Shown here: positions 1 through 8,111 of the stretch, in pieces
Layout of the letters: every line of letters starts with the position of its first letter
Numbering within the stretch: position 1 is the first letter of the stretch
Assembly (NCBI GenBank): GCA_016933415.1
Contig: JAFGAX010000003.1
Span: 1-32,635 of the forward strand
From: a bacterium
Lineage (GTDB): Bacteria > Zhuqueibacterota > QNDG01 > DTFT01
Direction of reading: 5' to 3'
DNA length: 32,635 nucleotides
The notes under the pieces: generated by a model
What the model saw: only the letters and a program-made list of their open reading frames with translations
Told to the model about the DNA's origin: nothing
Database searches by the model: none
Made by a program: the position numbers and the translations under genes

Positions 1-31
1 AACTCGAAACCCGGAACTTCTTTATTTACGT

Positions 32-47
32 TGGCATACTTCTCGCA
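32..47 (+). promoter_or_regulatory. Candidate sigma54 (-24/-12) promoter of the PKD protein gene
   Basis: The sequence TGGCATACTTCTCGCA fits the TGGCAC-N5-TTGCA consensus, with the invariant GG and GC dinucleotides at the correct 10-base offset. It lies about 158 bases upstream of the chosen ATG at 205. The remaining leader has a weak hairpin (ATTGCC 75-80 with GGCAAT 89-94). No sigma70 promoter of comparable quality was seen in this leader. Assigned from motif match only. Confidence 0.4.
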
Positions 48-204
48 AGTCTTATCCCGATACTTGTTTTCAGGATTGCCGGATAAGGGGCAATCTATTG
101 AAAATATAAATCTTATCCTTAGGGGAATGCCGGTTCCGCGGGTGGCGGATTTTCAGCCAATCCCGATGAGACAGGGGTGGAGCCGGATGACGCAGGAGCG
201 GTTC

Positions 205-3200
205 ATGAAAGCCGGACGGCTGTTGCTTCTCGTAATCTTCCACGGAATCCTCGCGGCCCAGAGCCGCTGGTCCGATCCCGTCACCCTGAAAACCAAAGCG
301 GTCTCTCCGGACCTGGACATCGATTCCAGGAACGGGGACATCCATATCGTGACCATCGGCGGGACGGATTACGACACACGGGGCGTGACATATTTCAGAC
401 TGGACTCCCTCGGCGCGATTCTGACCGCGGAGACCGTGCCCGGATCCGAATCCGCGGCAGGCGGGTGGTGTTTCGGGCCGGGTGTTTCGGTTGACGCGGA
501 CGGGGATGCGCATGTGGTCTACCCGCTCCAGTTGGATCAGATTGTTTTCAATACCTATAAAATCGAGCGGCGCTCCGCGGGCTGGGGCGCTTCGCAGATG
601 ATATCCTTCATCCAGAACCGGGGGTTCATGATCCGCATCGCGGCGGAGGGATCGGACCGCCTGCACCTGGCCAGGGGATACGCCCTGGATGCCGCTCCCT
701 GGGCCGAGGCCGCCTATCAGCGGATTTCGGACGGAACCACGGATCGGCAGATCGCGGGCTTGAGATCATTCCGCACGGACGACCGTATCGAAATCGGCGC
801 GACACGAGACGGCAAGGTGCATCTCGTCCTCGGCTGTCCGGATCCCGGCGGCAGTCCGGTCAGTTATTACCGGTCGGATGACGGCGGGGAGACGATGTCT
901 TTCATCGCGGACATTCATTCCGGCCAAAACACGGGCCGTAACGGATCGCCGGACCTCTTCGTCGACGCGTCCGGAATCGTCCATCTCTGTTACGGATCTC
1001 AGATCGACCTGGATGCGGGCTCCGCGCCTTCGGTGCGGTATGTCCGCTATGAAGGCGGGAACCTGGTCCGGAACGTGATGGCCACTCCGGCCGGCATGCT
1101 TGAAACCTACAATGAGGGAAACGGCTGGGGCCTCGGATCCGTGGCCGCGACTTCGGACGGCCGGGTTGTGGGCATTGCCTTCCTGACGAAAGCCGCGGGC
1201 GATTTGTACTTCACTCTCTCCCAGAACGGCGGCGCCACGTGGTCGACTCCGGAGCTGATCGCCTCCGGCGTGGGCAGCACCGACGGCCGCAGCAAGCACC
1301 TGCTACGCGCGGTCCGGAACCATTTCGCGCTCGTCTACCCGCAGGGCCTGGACATCCGTGTCCGCCTGCTTCGTAATATCGGCGACAATCCGCCCACCGC
1401 CTCCGCAGGAGGGCCCTACACACTCGTCGAGGGGCAGACCGTCACGTTCAACGGGTCCGGGTCGGCTGACACCGGCCAGAACGCGGGCATCGTCTCATAT
1501 GCCTGGGACTTCAACAATAACGGGGTCTGGGATTCGGTCTCCGGGTCGCCCACGGTCCAGCGGACCTATGAGGACAACACGACCGCGGTCGTCCGCCTGC
1601 GCGTAACGGATCGATCCGGATTCACGGCTGAAGCGACGACCACGCTGACCGTCAACAACACCGCTCCCGCGGTCAGCATCGGGGCCGATCGGACCGGGCT
1701 GGAAGGCGGCTCGTTCAGTTTCGAGGCGGTGATTCAGGACCCAGGGCGGGATTCCCACACCGTGGTCTGGAATTTCGGAGACGGCAAGACCGGTCAGGGG
1801 CCGGCTGTCAGCCACCTTTTTGCCGATGACGGCGTGTTCCGGGTGCTGGCCACGGTGACAGACGACGACGGCGGAGTGGGCAGGGATTCGGCCCGCGTGA
1901 CCATCGCCAATGTGGCGCCCGCGGTCAAAGCGGGCGGACCCTACACGGGCACAACCGGATCCGCGGTCCAGTTTCATGGATCAGCAACGGATCCCGGCAA
2001 GAACGATGTTCTGACTTACGAGTGGGACCTGGACGGGGACGGGATTTATGAGACGCGGGGCGTCACCGGACCGACCTTTGTCTATTATGCATTCGGCCGA
2101 TTCACGGCCTCTTTCCGGGTTTCGGACAACGACGGCGGCATCGGCATCGACACGGCCTCCGTGACCATCATGCAGGACAAACCCACGATCGCCGCAATAC
2201 CGGATCAGACGACGGATGAGGGAAACGCATTCGCACCGCTTCAACTGGACGTGTTCGTTTCGGACCCGGTGCATCCAGACGCCCAGCTGACCTGGCGTTT
2301 CCGCGGCGGGCAGAACCTGGAGGTCACGCTTTCGGAACGCGTGCTCCGGGCACGGCCGGTCGACCCGGAATGGTCCGGATCGGAGGACATCTGGATTTTT
2401 GTTTCTGATCCCCTGAACCACGCGGACAGCAGCCGCGTGCGGTTCATCGTGCGGCCGGTCAACGATGCGCCGGTCTGGATCCGGCCCAATCCGGACATTG
2501 AAATGCTTGAGGACAGCTCCTCGGTGGTCCTGCTCGATTCGCTCAGGGCCAGGGTTTTCGACCTGGACAATGAGGCGTCGACCATGACGTTCAGCGTCTC
2601 GGGGAACAATCACATCCGATGGTCACTGGACGCGGCGAAAACGCGCATCACGCTCACGCCCCGGACCGTCGGGTGGTACGGAGTCGAGCGCCTGCTATTC
2701 GTCGCCACGGATCCTCTCGGAGCCTCCTGCCGGGATTCGGTGACCGTCACGGTGATCTCGGTTCTCGATCCGCCGGCGCCCTTCGCCATCGTGGGGCCTG
2801 CATTCCTCAGGGCCGACGCCTGGCCGGACACCGTCGACTTCCGATGGCGGGCCTCCTCCACGCAGGACTCGATCGGAATCGTGTATTACGCCTGGAACCT
2901 CCATGAGCAGGGCGCGCTCGTCAATCCGGTCCGGCGGGTGGTGACCCACGACACGCTGTTCCGTTACGCGCCGGACGCGTTCCTGCCGGACGGCATCTTT
3001 TTCTGGGACGTGGATGCCGTGGACCAGTACGGCATTTCCAGGACCAGCTCGAACCTCGGCATTCTGCACATCGGGTTGTCCGGCGCGCGTCGGGACGCGC
3101 CCGCGCCCGAACGCATCGCGCTGATGCAGAATTACCCCAATCCCTTTAATCCAGCGACGCGAATCACGTTCGAACTGCCCGCGCCGTCGGCGGTGAGGCT

Positions 3201-3387
3201 CGTCGTGGTCAATGCCGCGGGGCAGGCCGTGGCCGTGCTCCGCGAAGGGAAACAGCCGCAGGGCGTGCAGACCGTGGAGTGGGACGGAAAGGATGATGCA
3301 GGCCGAAGACTGCCGTCCGGTGTGTATGTCTGCCGCCTGGAGGCGGACGGGATTGTGCTCACTCGGAAGATGATTCTCATGCAGTGA
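205..3387 (+). CDS. Secreted beta-propeller/PKD-domain protein with C-terminal sorting (FlgD-Ig-like) domain
   Basis: Predicted 1060-residue exported protein. The start at 205 is chosen because AGGAG (194-198) sits 6 bases upstream and the first residues (MKAGRLLLLVIFHGILAAQ) form a signal peptide; the open frame reaches back to a TTG at 31 but that extension has no signal. Residues about 25-390 look like a sialidase/BNR-type propeller, with Asp-box-like S-x-D/N-GG-x-T motifs. Three PKD domains follow (about 393-485, 485-569, 569-657), each with the PKD-type GGPY and/or WDF/WNFGDG signatures. Then come two cadherin/Ig-like domains (about 657-850), an Fn3-like segment, and a C-terminal domain (about 969-1060) starting MQNYPNPFNP and ending in SGVYVCRLEA. 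That domain matches type IX-style sorting/FlgD_ig modules. Role is probably binding or processing of an extracellular polymer; substrate unknown. A hairpin terminator follows. Confidence 0.85.
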   Translation: MKAGRLLLLVIFHGILAAQSRWSDPVTLKTKAVSPDLDIDSRNGDIHIVTIGGTDYDTRGVTYFRLDSLGAILTAETVPGSESAAGGWCFGPGVSVDADGDAHVVYPLQLDQIVFNTYKIERRSAGWGASQMISFIQNRGFMIRIAAEGSDRLHLARGYALDAAPWAEAAYQRISDGTTDRQIAGLRSFRTDDRIEIGATRDGKVHLVLGCPDPGGSPVSYYRSDDGGETMSFIADIHSGQNTGRNGSPDLFVDASGIVHLCYGSQIDLDAGSAPSVRYVRYEGGNLVRNVMATPAGMLETYNEGNGWGLGSVAATSDGRVVGIAFLTKAAGDLYFTLSQNGGATWSTPELIASGVGSTDGRSKHLLRAVRNHFALVYPQGLDIRVRLLRNIGDNPPTASAGGPYTLVEGQTVTFNGSGSADTGQNAGIVSYAWDFNNNGVWDSVSGSPTVQRTYEDNTTAVVRLRVTDRSGFTAEATTTLTVNNTAPAVSIGADRTGLEGGSFSFEAVIQDPGRDSHTVVWNFGDGKTGQGPAVSHLFADDGVFRVLATVTDDDGGVGRDSARVTIANVAPAVKAGGPYTGTTGSAVQFHGSATDPGKNDVLTYEWDLDGDGIYETRGVTGPTFVYYAFGRFTASFRVSDNDGGIGIDTASVTIMQDKPTIAAIPDQTTDEGNAFAPLQLDVFVSDPVHPDAQLTWRFRGGQNLEVTLSERVLRARPVDPEWSGSEDIWIFVSDPLNHADSSRVRFIVRPVNDAPVWIRPNPDIEMLEDSSSVVLLDSLRARVFDLDNEASTMTFSVSGNNHIRWSLDAAKTRITLTPRTVGWYGVERLLFVATDPLGASCRDSVTVTVISVLDPPAPFAIVGPAFLRADAWPDTVDFRWRASSTQDSIGIVYYAWNLHEQGALVNPVRRVVTHDTLFRYAPDAFLPDGIFFWDVDAVDQYGISRTSSNLGILHIGLSGARRDAPAPERIALMQNYPNPFNPATRITFELPAPSAVRLVVVNAAGQAVAVLREGKQPQGVQTVEWDGKDDAGRRLPSGVYVCRLEADGIVLTRKMILMQ

Positions 3388-3416
3388 GCGCCGATGAGTT
3401 CCGGATCCGGAAATCA

Positions 3417-3449
3417 AAAGCCCCTGAGCCGAAACGGCCGGGGGCTTTG
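3417..3449 (+). terminator. Rho-independent terminator after the PKD protein gene
   Basis: AAAGCCCC (3417-3424) pairs with the GGGGCTTT arm (about 3440-3447), and inside the stem GCCG pairs with CGGC around an AAA loop. It begins 30 bases after the stop codon at 3387. The U-run after the stem is short, so efficiency is uncertain. Confidence 0.6.
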
Positions 3450-3459
3450 CATTGAATGG

Positions 3460-3550
3460 AACACGGACGCCTGCGGCGCGGATAATACGGATTAGCACGG
3501 ATGAAGATATGGAATATGGTAATCCATTGATTTGAATCTGTCCGCGAGCG
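3460..3550. repeat. Dispersed CGGAT-type intergenic repeat, copy 1
   Basis: This stretch contains spaced CGGAT units (CACGGACG, TACGGATTAG, CACGGATGAAGAT) followed by a tail containing CCATTGATTTGAATCTG. Related copies lie at 6168-6233 and 12314-12400; the tail is closest to the 12.3 kb copy (TTCATTGAGATGAATCTG). No ORF with coding character covers it. Confidence 0.6.
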
Positions 3551-3632
3551 TATTCCCCGGCCCCGCGCAGCGGGACGACGGGGAGCTTCAATGCCGGAAT
3601 CAGACTCCATGCGGCGGGTCAACCCCGTGGGT

Positions 3633-3656
3633 GACGATTCCAGATCGTCGGTTTTT
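3633..3656 (+). terminator. Weak hairpin plus T-run at the convergent gene end
   Basis: GACGAT (3633-3638) and ATCGTC (3644-3649) form a 6-bp stem followed by GG and five T residues on the plus strand. It abuts the stop codon of ogt. It could act as a secondary plus-strand terminator behind the PKD gene; the short stem makes this uncertain. Confidence 0.3.
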
Positions 3657-4198
3657 CACCGGCGGCGGACGGCGGCATGCGTTTTGGGCCGCGAACCCTT
3701 CTCCAACTCCAGCAGTTTTTTCTTCATCGCCAGACCGCCCGCGAATCCCGTGAGCGCGCCGCCGTTCCCCACCACGCGATGGCAGGGGATGACGATCGCC
3801 GCCGGGTTTGCGCCGCAGGCCGCGCCAACGGCACGCGCCGCTCCGGGGCGGCCGATCCGTCTGGCGATTGAACCGTAGGTTTCCGTGCGGCCGTACGGTA
3901 TGGCCGAAAGGGCTTTCCAGACCTTTTTCTGAAATTCCGTCCCCCTGAGATCCAGGCGGACGGAAAAGGCTTTTCTTTTTCCGCCGAAGTACTCCCCGAT
4001 CTGACGGACCGTACCGGCCAGGCCCGGGTCGTCCCGGACCAGATCCAGGCCGGCCAGCCTGCCGCGGAGCCAGGCTTCCGGAATCCCCTTTCCCTTCACT
4101 GGCAGGATAACCGAGAACAGCCCTTTCCTGGAGGCGACGAGTGTCAGCGTTCCCAGCGGCGTTTTCGTGCGGGAGTAGATCAGTTTTACCATGTCCAT
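3656..4198 (-). CDS. ogt: Methylated-DNA--[protein]-cysteine S-methyltransferase (Ogt/MGMT family)
   Basis: Predicted 180-residue suicide repair protein that moves an alkyl group from O6-alkylguanine or O4-alkylthymine in DNA to its own cysteine. The active-site motif IPCHRV is intact with Cys139, and upstream the family's FQ-x-x-V-W and PYGRTETYG segments are present. The length matches stand-alone Ogt proteins and there is no Ada regulatory domain. The start at 4198 is chosen because AGGAG lies 5 bases before it; an in-frame ATG two codons later has poorer spacing. It begins 10 bases after the stop of the CocE-type hydrolase gene and is probably co-transcribed with it, though no functional link is obvious. 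Confidence 0.95.
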   Translation of the reverse strand: MDMVKLIYSRTKTPLGTLTLVASRKGLFSVILPVKGKGIPEAWLRGRLAGLDLVRDDPGLAGTVRQIGEYFGGKRKAFSVRLDLRGTEFQKKVWKALSAIPYGRTETYGSIARRIGRPGAARAVGAACGANPAAIVIPCHRVVGNGGALTGFAGGLAMKKKLLELEKGSRPKTHAAVRRR

Positions 4199-4208
4199 AT
4201 TCTCCTGT

Positions 4209-6143
4209 TCAGCGGAGCCTGATGATTTTAACGGTTTCGACGGACCGGCCGGACCGGAGGCGGGCCACATACACGCCCGAAGGCGCATCCCGGCCCGATT
4301 CGTCCAGCCCGTCCCACCGGATCAAATGCTGGCCCGCGGCACTGTTCGGCAGACGCCAGGATCGGAGACGCCGGCCGAACGCATCAATGATTTCGAGCTC
4401 GAGTCGCCCGGTTGAGGCGTCCAGGAAAACCGGAATGACGGTCGAGGAATTGAACGGATTGGGGTAGTTCCGGCCCAGGGCGAACCGGCGATGCGGCTCC
4501 TCCGGAATCCCGGTCGGTCTCAAAATCGGGAGTTCCAGAAAAGAGGGGCGGGACGCGTCGTGATACACGTTTTGCCGCGCGATACGCCCCGGTTCGTCCG
4601 AGCCGAATGGGCCTCCCGTGTTCGGGTTCACGCTGAACCTGGGCCAGTTGGAGCTGGAGACATCCAGACGGATGCGGTGCCCGGGCGCGAAAACCAGCGC
4701 TGTAGACCACAGGTCGATCGTGAACCGCTCCGGTTCGCCCGGCGTCAGGAGTTCCTCTGCGGTCAGGGAGTTGCGGTGCCGGGCCTGGACGATGCCGTCC
4801 GCCACGAGCATGGAGCGGCCGTCCGGGTATACGTCGCAGAGCTTGGCGGTGAAGTCCGTATCCGGACCGTCCGAGGATGCCCAGAGGCGGACGAAGACGC
4901 GTCCCGCGACCACGACGGAATCGTCGAGGATTTCAGTCTCATAGACCAGCACATCCGGACGGCCTTCCGCCGGGCGCTGGTCCCGCGAGCCGGCCGGAAT
5001 GTTCAGGTTCCGGCCGCCCAGGGTCGGCACCGGATCCAACGGGTCGAAATCGAATGCATCGGGCGGTTCGTCCTGCCGGGGAGGGGTGGTTGCGAGACGG
5101 CCTCCGCCGGACAGATAATACGGGACCGCCTCCGGTTCCGAAGGCCAGGACGATCCGGAAATCCACCGGTTCCCGGGTCCCCCGGCCCGCTCCGCATCGC
5201 CCATCAGATAATAGCGCACCGCGGGAAAGGGGATGCGTCCGGAGCGGTCCTTGAGCCAGACCTCGAACCAGTTCACGATGTCGTCGATGAAAACCGAGGC
5301 TTGGGAACCGGGGAAGGACAGCTCGCCGCAGTTTTCATCCAGAATATTGTGCACCCAGGGGCCCACCAGCAGGGCCTGGTTGCCGCGGGCGCCGGCACCT
5401 CCGGAGGCCTGCAGGCCGGTGAAGGCGTTCAGGGTTCCCTGGATAAAGATGTCATGCCAGCCGCCGATGTGAAAGATCGGAACACGGACGCTGTCGAAAC
5501 GGGTGGTCAGATTCACCCGGTCGAACACGGGCCCGAAGTCGTGGTGGTTCCTGAAGAACGGGATCAGGTCTTCGTTCCCCGTCTCCTCGAGCCATCCGTT
5601 CACCAGCGCATGCTGGTATTCCCCGCCGTAGAAAACGGCGTCCTCGTAAAGATTCGAGGCCGTGACGATCGCGACCACGCAGGACAGATGCGGCGGCGCC
5701 GCGCCCGCGGCGAGAATCCCCGTGATGCCGAGGGCCGAAGCGCCGAACATGCCGATCCGGCCGTTCGACCAGCTTCTGGCCGCCAGCCATTCCACCGAGT
5801 CATATCCGTCGCGGACCGCGCCCCACCCGTCCGAGAAGTACAGGGAATCCACGCCTTCGGAGCCGTACCGGCCGCGGGTGTCCTGCAGGACGACCGCGTA
5901 CTGCAGGATGTCCGTGAGCAGGGAAAGCATCCAGGCTTCCATGCCGATTTTTTTGCCGTAAGGCGTGCGCACCAGAATGCAGGGCAGCCGGTCGATGGAA
6001 ACGGAGGGTCTGTAAATGTCCGTTGCGAGCCGCACGCCGTCCCGCATCGGCATCATCACGGTCTGTTTGTCGAAGGCATTCAGGCCGGCCGCGGCCGCGA
6101 GGATCAGAAGGAGGAGAGGGATTTTACAAATGGGTTTGCGCAT
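4209..6143 (-). CDS. Secreted CocE/NonD-type (S15 family) hydrolase with C-terminal sorting domain
   Basis: Predicted 644-residue exported alpha/beta hydrolase of the CocE / X-Pro dipeptidyl-peptidase superfamily. The start at 6143 gives a clear signal peptide (MRKPICKIPLLLLILAAAAG); the ribosome-binding site is weak. Family motifs are VRTPYGKK, LQDTRGRYGSEG, the nucleophile elbow GASALG (Ser136), GGWHD (Asp231) and GPWVH (His265), so the catalytic triad is complete. A jelly-roll C-terminal domain typical of the family follows (residues about 330-550). The last ~85 residues add NYPNPFNSST ... SGVYVARL, a type IX-like sorting/FlgD_ig domain, implying surface display or secretion. Likely substrates are acyl or peptide bonds; specificity cannot be read. 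Followed after 10 bases by ogt. Confidence 0.9.
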   Translation of the reverse strand: MRKPICKIPLLLLILAAAAGLNAFDKQTVMMPMRDGVRLATDIYRPSVSIDRLPCILVRTPYGKKIGMEAWMLSLLTDILQYAVVLQDTRGRYGSEGVDSLYFSDGWGAVRDGYDSVEWLAARSWSNGRIGMFGASALGITGILAAGAAPPHLSCVVAIVTASNLYEDAVFYGGEYQHALVNGWLEETGNEDLIPFFRNHHDFGPVFDRVNLTTRFDSVRVPIFHIGGWHDIFIQGTLNAFTGLQASGGAGARGNQALLVGPWVHNILDENCGELSFPGSQASVFIDDIVNWFEVWLKDRSGRIPFPAVRYYLMGDAERAGGPGNRWISGSSWPSEPEAVPYYLSGGGRLATTPPRQDEPPDAFDFDPLDPVPTLGGRNLNIPAGSRDQRPAEGRPDVLVYETEILDDSVVVAGRVFVRLWASSDGPDTDFTAKLCDVYPDGRSMLVADGIVQARHRNSLTAEELLTPGEPERFTIDLWSTALVFAPGHRIRLDVSSSNWPRFSVNPNTGGPFGSDEPGRIARQNVYHDASRPSFLELPILRPTGIPEEPHRRFALGRNYPNPFNSSTVIPVFLDASTGRLELEIIDAFGRRLRSWRLPNSAAGQHLIRWDGLDESGRDAPSGVYVARLRSGRSVETVKIIRLR

Positions 6144-6167
6144 TGTCCGGTATCCGGGAAAAAATCG

Positions 6168-6233
6168 AACACGGATTTTCACGGATGAAACGGATTGACA
6201 CGGATCAAGATGAATGAAAAGGGTAATTCACGG
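6168..6233. repeat. Dispersed CGGAT-type intergenic repeat, copy 2
   Basis: Units CACGGATTTT, CACGGATGAAA, CGGATTGA and CACGGATCAAGATGAATG are followed by GGTAATTCACGGATC. It lies directly upstream of the minus-strand hydrolase gene and so could overlap its leader. It resembles the copies at 3460 and 12314. Confidence 0.6.
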
Positions 6234-6268
6234 ATCCGATATCGTGAAAAAATTCCTTGAACGGCTCC

Positions 6269-6330
6269 AACCCGGGACTCGGAACTCGGAATCCGGAACC
6301 TTTTTAACCATGAACTATGAACTATGAACT
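6269..6330. repeat. GGAACTCGG-type degenerate tandem repeat (rlmD 3' side)
   Basis: Degenerate tandem of CGGGACTCGGAACTCGGAATCCGGAACC type, ending with AACCTTTTTAAC (6297-6308), then a second tandem of TGAACTA units. The same AACCTTTTTAAC end recurs at 8018-8029 behind a similar tandem. Overlaps the 3' end of rlmD at 6315. Confidence 0.55.
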
Positions 6331-7766
6331 CGATTGAATACCGCGACGACCTCGACGTGCCCGGTATGCGGAAAAAGATCCACGGGCTGGACCGGGCCCA
6401 GGACATAGCCCCGGTCGCACAGCGTTTTCGCGTCGCGCGCAAGAATCGGCGGATTGCAGGAAACATACACGATGGATGCCGGGGCCAGACGGATCAGATC
6501 CTCGAGCGCGTCCGGATGCATGCCTGCCCGGGGCGGGTCCACAACCGCGGAATCCGGCGGGCCGAACCGTTCCCTGAAGCCCTTGTCGCGGAGCGCATCC
6601 TTGAGGTCCCCCAGAACAAAGGAGATGTTCATCAGGCCGTTCAATTCCGCGTTTCGCACGGCATTCCGCACCGCGGGCTCGACCGATTCGATGCCGATCA
6701 CCTCCCCGACCTTGTCCGACAGGCAGATGCCGATCGCGCCCGTGCCGCAGTACAGATCGTATACCCGCTCGTTTCCCTTCCATCCGGCCAGCCCGGCGAC
6801 CGTATCGAAAAGCCGGACCGCCTGGGCCGTATGGGTCTGAAAAAAGGAGCCGGGAGAGATTTCGAAGACACGATCGCCCAATTTTTCCCGTATGCGTCCG
6901 TCGCCGTGCAGAACGCGTTCCGACTCGCCCGCCGCCACCTGGGACAAACGGTCGGTCACCGAATGCGTGAACGTGGTGATAAAGGGATGGCGGCGGACCA
7001 GGTCGGCGGCCATCCGGTCGACCACGGCCCGGGACTCCTGAAAATTCTGGCCGGATGTGATGCAATGCACCATCAGATCGCCGGTCGCCTTGGCTTCGCG
7101 CAGGACGAGAAAACGCCAGACGCCCCGGTGGCTGCGCGCACCGTAGCCGGGCAGGCCTGATGCGGCCACCAGGCTGTGGACGGATTTCAGGACGGCATTG
7201 GCGCGATCGGATTGCAGGGGGCAGGATTCGATGTTCAGAACCTTGTCGAAACGGCCGGGCACGTGCAGTCCGAGCGCCCAGCCGGGCTCGGTCCCTGAAG
7301 CGCCGGAAGCATCCCCGTCCGGAGCGGGGGGGGCGGGCTTCCAGGCGAGGTCGGAAAACGTGAATTCCATTTTATTCCGGTAACCCGTGACCGATGCGGA
7401 AGGCAGAGTCGGCCGTACGTCGGGTTCGGGAAAACCGCCGATCCGCTGGAGCAGGTCCCGCACCTGCCTGGTTTTGGCCGCGATCTGGGCTTCGTAGCGC
7501 AGGTGCTGGAGCTGGCATCCGCCGCAGACGCCGAAATGCGGGCACACCGGGTCCACCTGGTCGGGCGAGGGGGAAAGCGTTTCGACGGCGCGCGCCTCGC
7601 CGTACTGTTTGGCGATGCGGTAGGTGCGGGCGCGGACTTTCTGGCCCGGAATGCCCCCGTCCACGAACCAGACGTAATTGTCCTGTCTGGCGATTCCCCG
7701 TCCGCCAAAGGCGAGATCCGCGATTTCCAGCTCGATGATTTCAAATTTTTTTCTCGGCTCCGGCAT
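6315..7766 (-). CDS. rlmD: 23S rRNA (uracil-5-)-methyltransferase RlmD (RumA family)
   Basis: Predicted 483-residue SAM-dependent enzyme making m5U in 23S rRNA. An N-terminal TRAM domain (residues about 8-62) is followed by the iron-sulfur cysteines C75-x5-C81-x2-C84 and C182 (CPHFGVCGGC, SCPLQSD), the RlmD-type 4Fe-4S signature. The SAM-binding motif is YDLYCGTGAIG, the VDPPRAG motif follows, and the catalytic Cys is in YVSCNPP. Length agrees with the family. The start at 7766 has no clear Shine-Dalgarno sequence. RlmD versus another RumA-family paralogue (RlmC or TrmA-like) is judged from the full Cys cluster and TRAM domain, not from an alignment. Confidence 0.9.
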   Translation of the reverse strand: MPEPRKKFEIIELEIADLAFGGRGIARQDNYVWFVDGGIPGQKVRARTYRIAKQYGEARAVETLSPSPDQVDPVCPHFGVCGGCQLQHLRYEAQIAAKTRQVRDLLQRIGGFPEPDVRPTLPSASVTGYRNKMEFTFSDLAWKPAPPAPDGDASGASGTEPGWALGLHVPGRFDKVLNIESCPLQSDRANAVLKSVHSLVAASGLPGYGARSHRGVWRFLVLREAKATGDLMVHCITSGQNFQESRAVVDRMAADLVRRHPFITTFTHSVTDRLSQVAAGESERVLHGDGRIREKLGDRVFEISPGSFFQTHTAQAVRLFDTVAGLAGWKGNERVYDLYCGTGAIGICLSDKVGEVIGIESVEPAVRNAVRNAELNGLMNISFVLGDLKDALRDKGFRERFGPPDSAVVDPPRAGMHPDALEDLIRLAPASIVYVSCNPPILARDAKTLCDRGYVLGPVQPVDLFPHTGHVEVVAVFNRVHSS

Positions 7767-7810
7767 GATGGAATCAATCTACGGATGTTTGGGGGGAAAT
7801 GCAACATAAA

Positions 7811-7874
7811 CAGTTCAAAGTTCAAGGTTCAAAGTTCAAAGAAAATCAAGAGTTCCGAGTTCAGGGTTCCGGGC
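7811..7874. repeat. GTTCAAAG / GAGTTCCGAG degenerate tandem repeat (rlmD 5' side)
   Basis: Four imperfect GTTCAAAG-type units are followed by GAGTTCCGAGTTCAGGGTTCCGGG, which is the reverse complement in style of the GGAACTCGG tandem at 6269-6298. It lies just upstream of rlmD. Confidence 0.5.
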
Positions 7875-7989
7875 TGGAAAGACTGCGAGCAGGAATCACT
7901 GAAAACTTGTTCTGCAATTCGAGAAGGATCGAACGTTGTTCCATCCCGTGAATCATTGGTCGCATATGCTCGAAATGATCGGTTTTTTC

Positions 7990-8029
7990 GACCCGGACCC
8001 CGGAACTCGGACCCCGCAACCTTTTTAAC
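7990..8029. repeat. GGAACTCGG-type repeat with AACCTTTTTAAC end
   Basis: The segment CCGGACCCCGGAACTCGG continues to ACCCCGCAACCTTTTTAAC. Its last 12 bases are identical to 6297-6308. It ends 9 bases before the -35 element of the promoter at 8039. Confidence 0.5.
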
Positions 8030-8038
8030 AGGCAGGAC

Positions 8039-8067
8039 TTGACATTCACTCCCCGATTGTTTATAAT
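8039..8067 (+). promoter_or_regulatory. Near-perfect sigma70 promoter for the DUF3467 gene
   Basis: TTGACA (8039-8044) and TATAAT (8062-8067) are both exact consensus hexamers with a 17-base spacer. Transcription would start near 8074, giving a leader of about 38 bases before the ATG at 8112. This is the best canonical housekeeping promoter in the window. Confidence 0.8.
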
Positions 8068-8111
8068 AGAAAAGAGCAATTTAAACGCATTTTTCACCAA
8101 AAGGAGCGGTC

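Larger units (their letters stand above)
7767..8111. other. Divergent intergenic region with repeats and a sigma70 promoter
   Basis: This 345-bp stretch separates rlmD (-) from the DUF3467 gene (+). It holds a GTTCAAAG/GTTCAAGG tandem (7811-7842), a GAGTTCCGAGTTCAGGGTTCCGGG segment (about 7850-7874), an ACCCGGACCCCGGAACTCGG segment ending in AACCTTTTTAAC (7990-8029), and the promoter at 8039-8067. No convincing coding frame was seen between them. Confidence 0.6.

Noticed and set aside
31-204. N-terminal extension of the PKD protein from a TTG at 31
   Set aside because: It would bury the signal peptide, has no ribosome-binding site and overlaps the candidate -24/-12 element; the ATG at 205 has AGGAG and a signal peptide.
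4491-6188. 565-residue plus-strand ORF antisense to the CocE-type hydrolase
   Set aside because: It mirrors the codon pattern of a hydrolase with full motifs, is low in hydrophobic order and rich in Arg/Gly/Pro, and has no recognisable domain or ribosome-binding site.
7811-8029. CRISPR-like array from the repeated GTTCAAAG and GGAACTCGG units
   Set aside because: Units are short, degenerate and contiguous with no regular spacers, and no cas gene is present.
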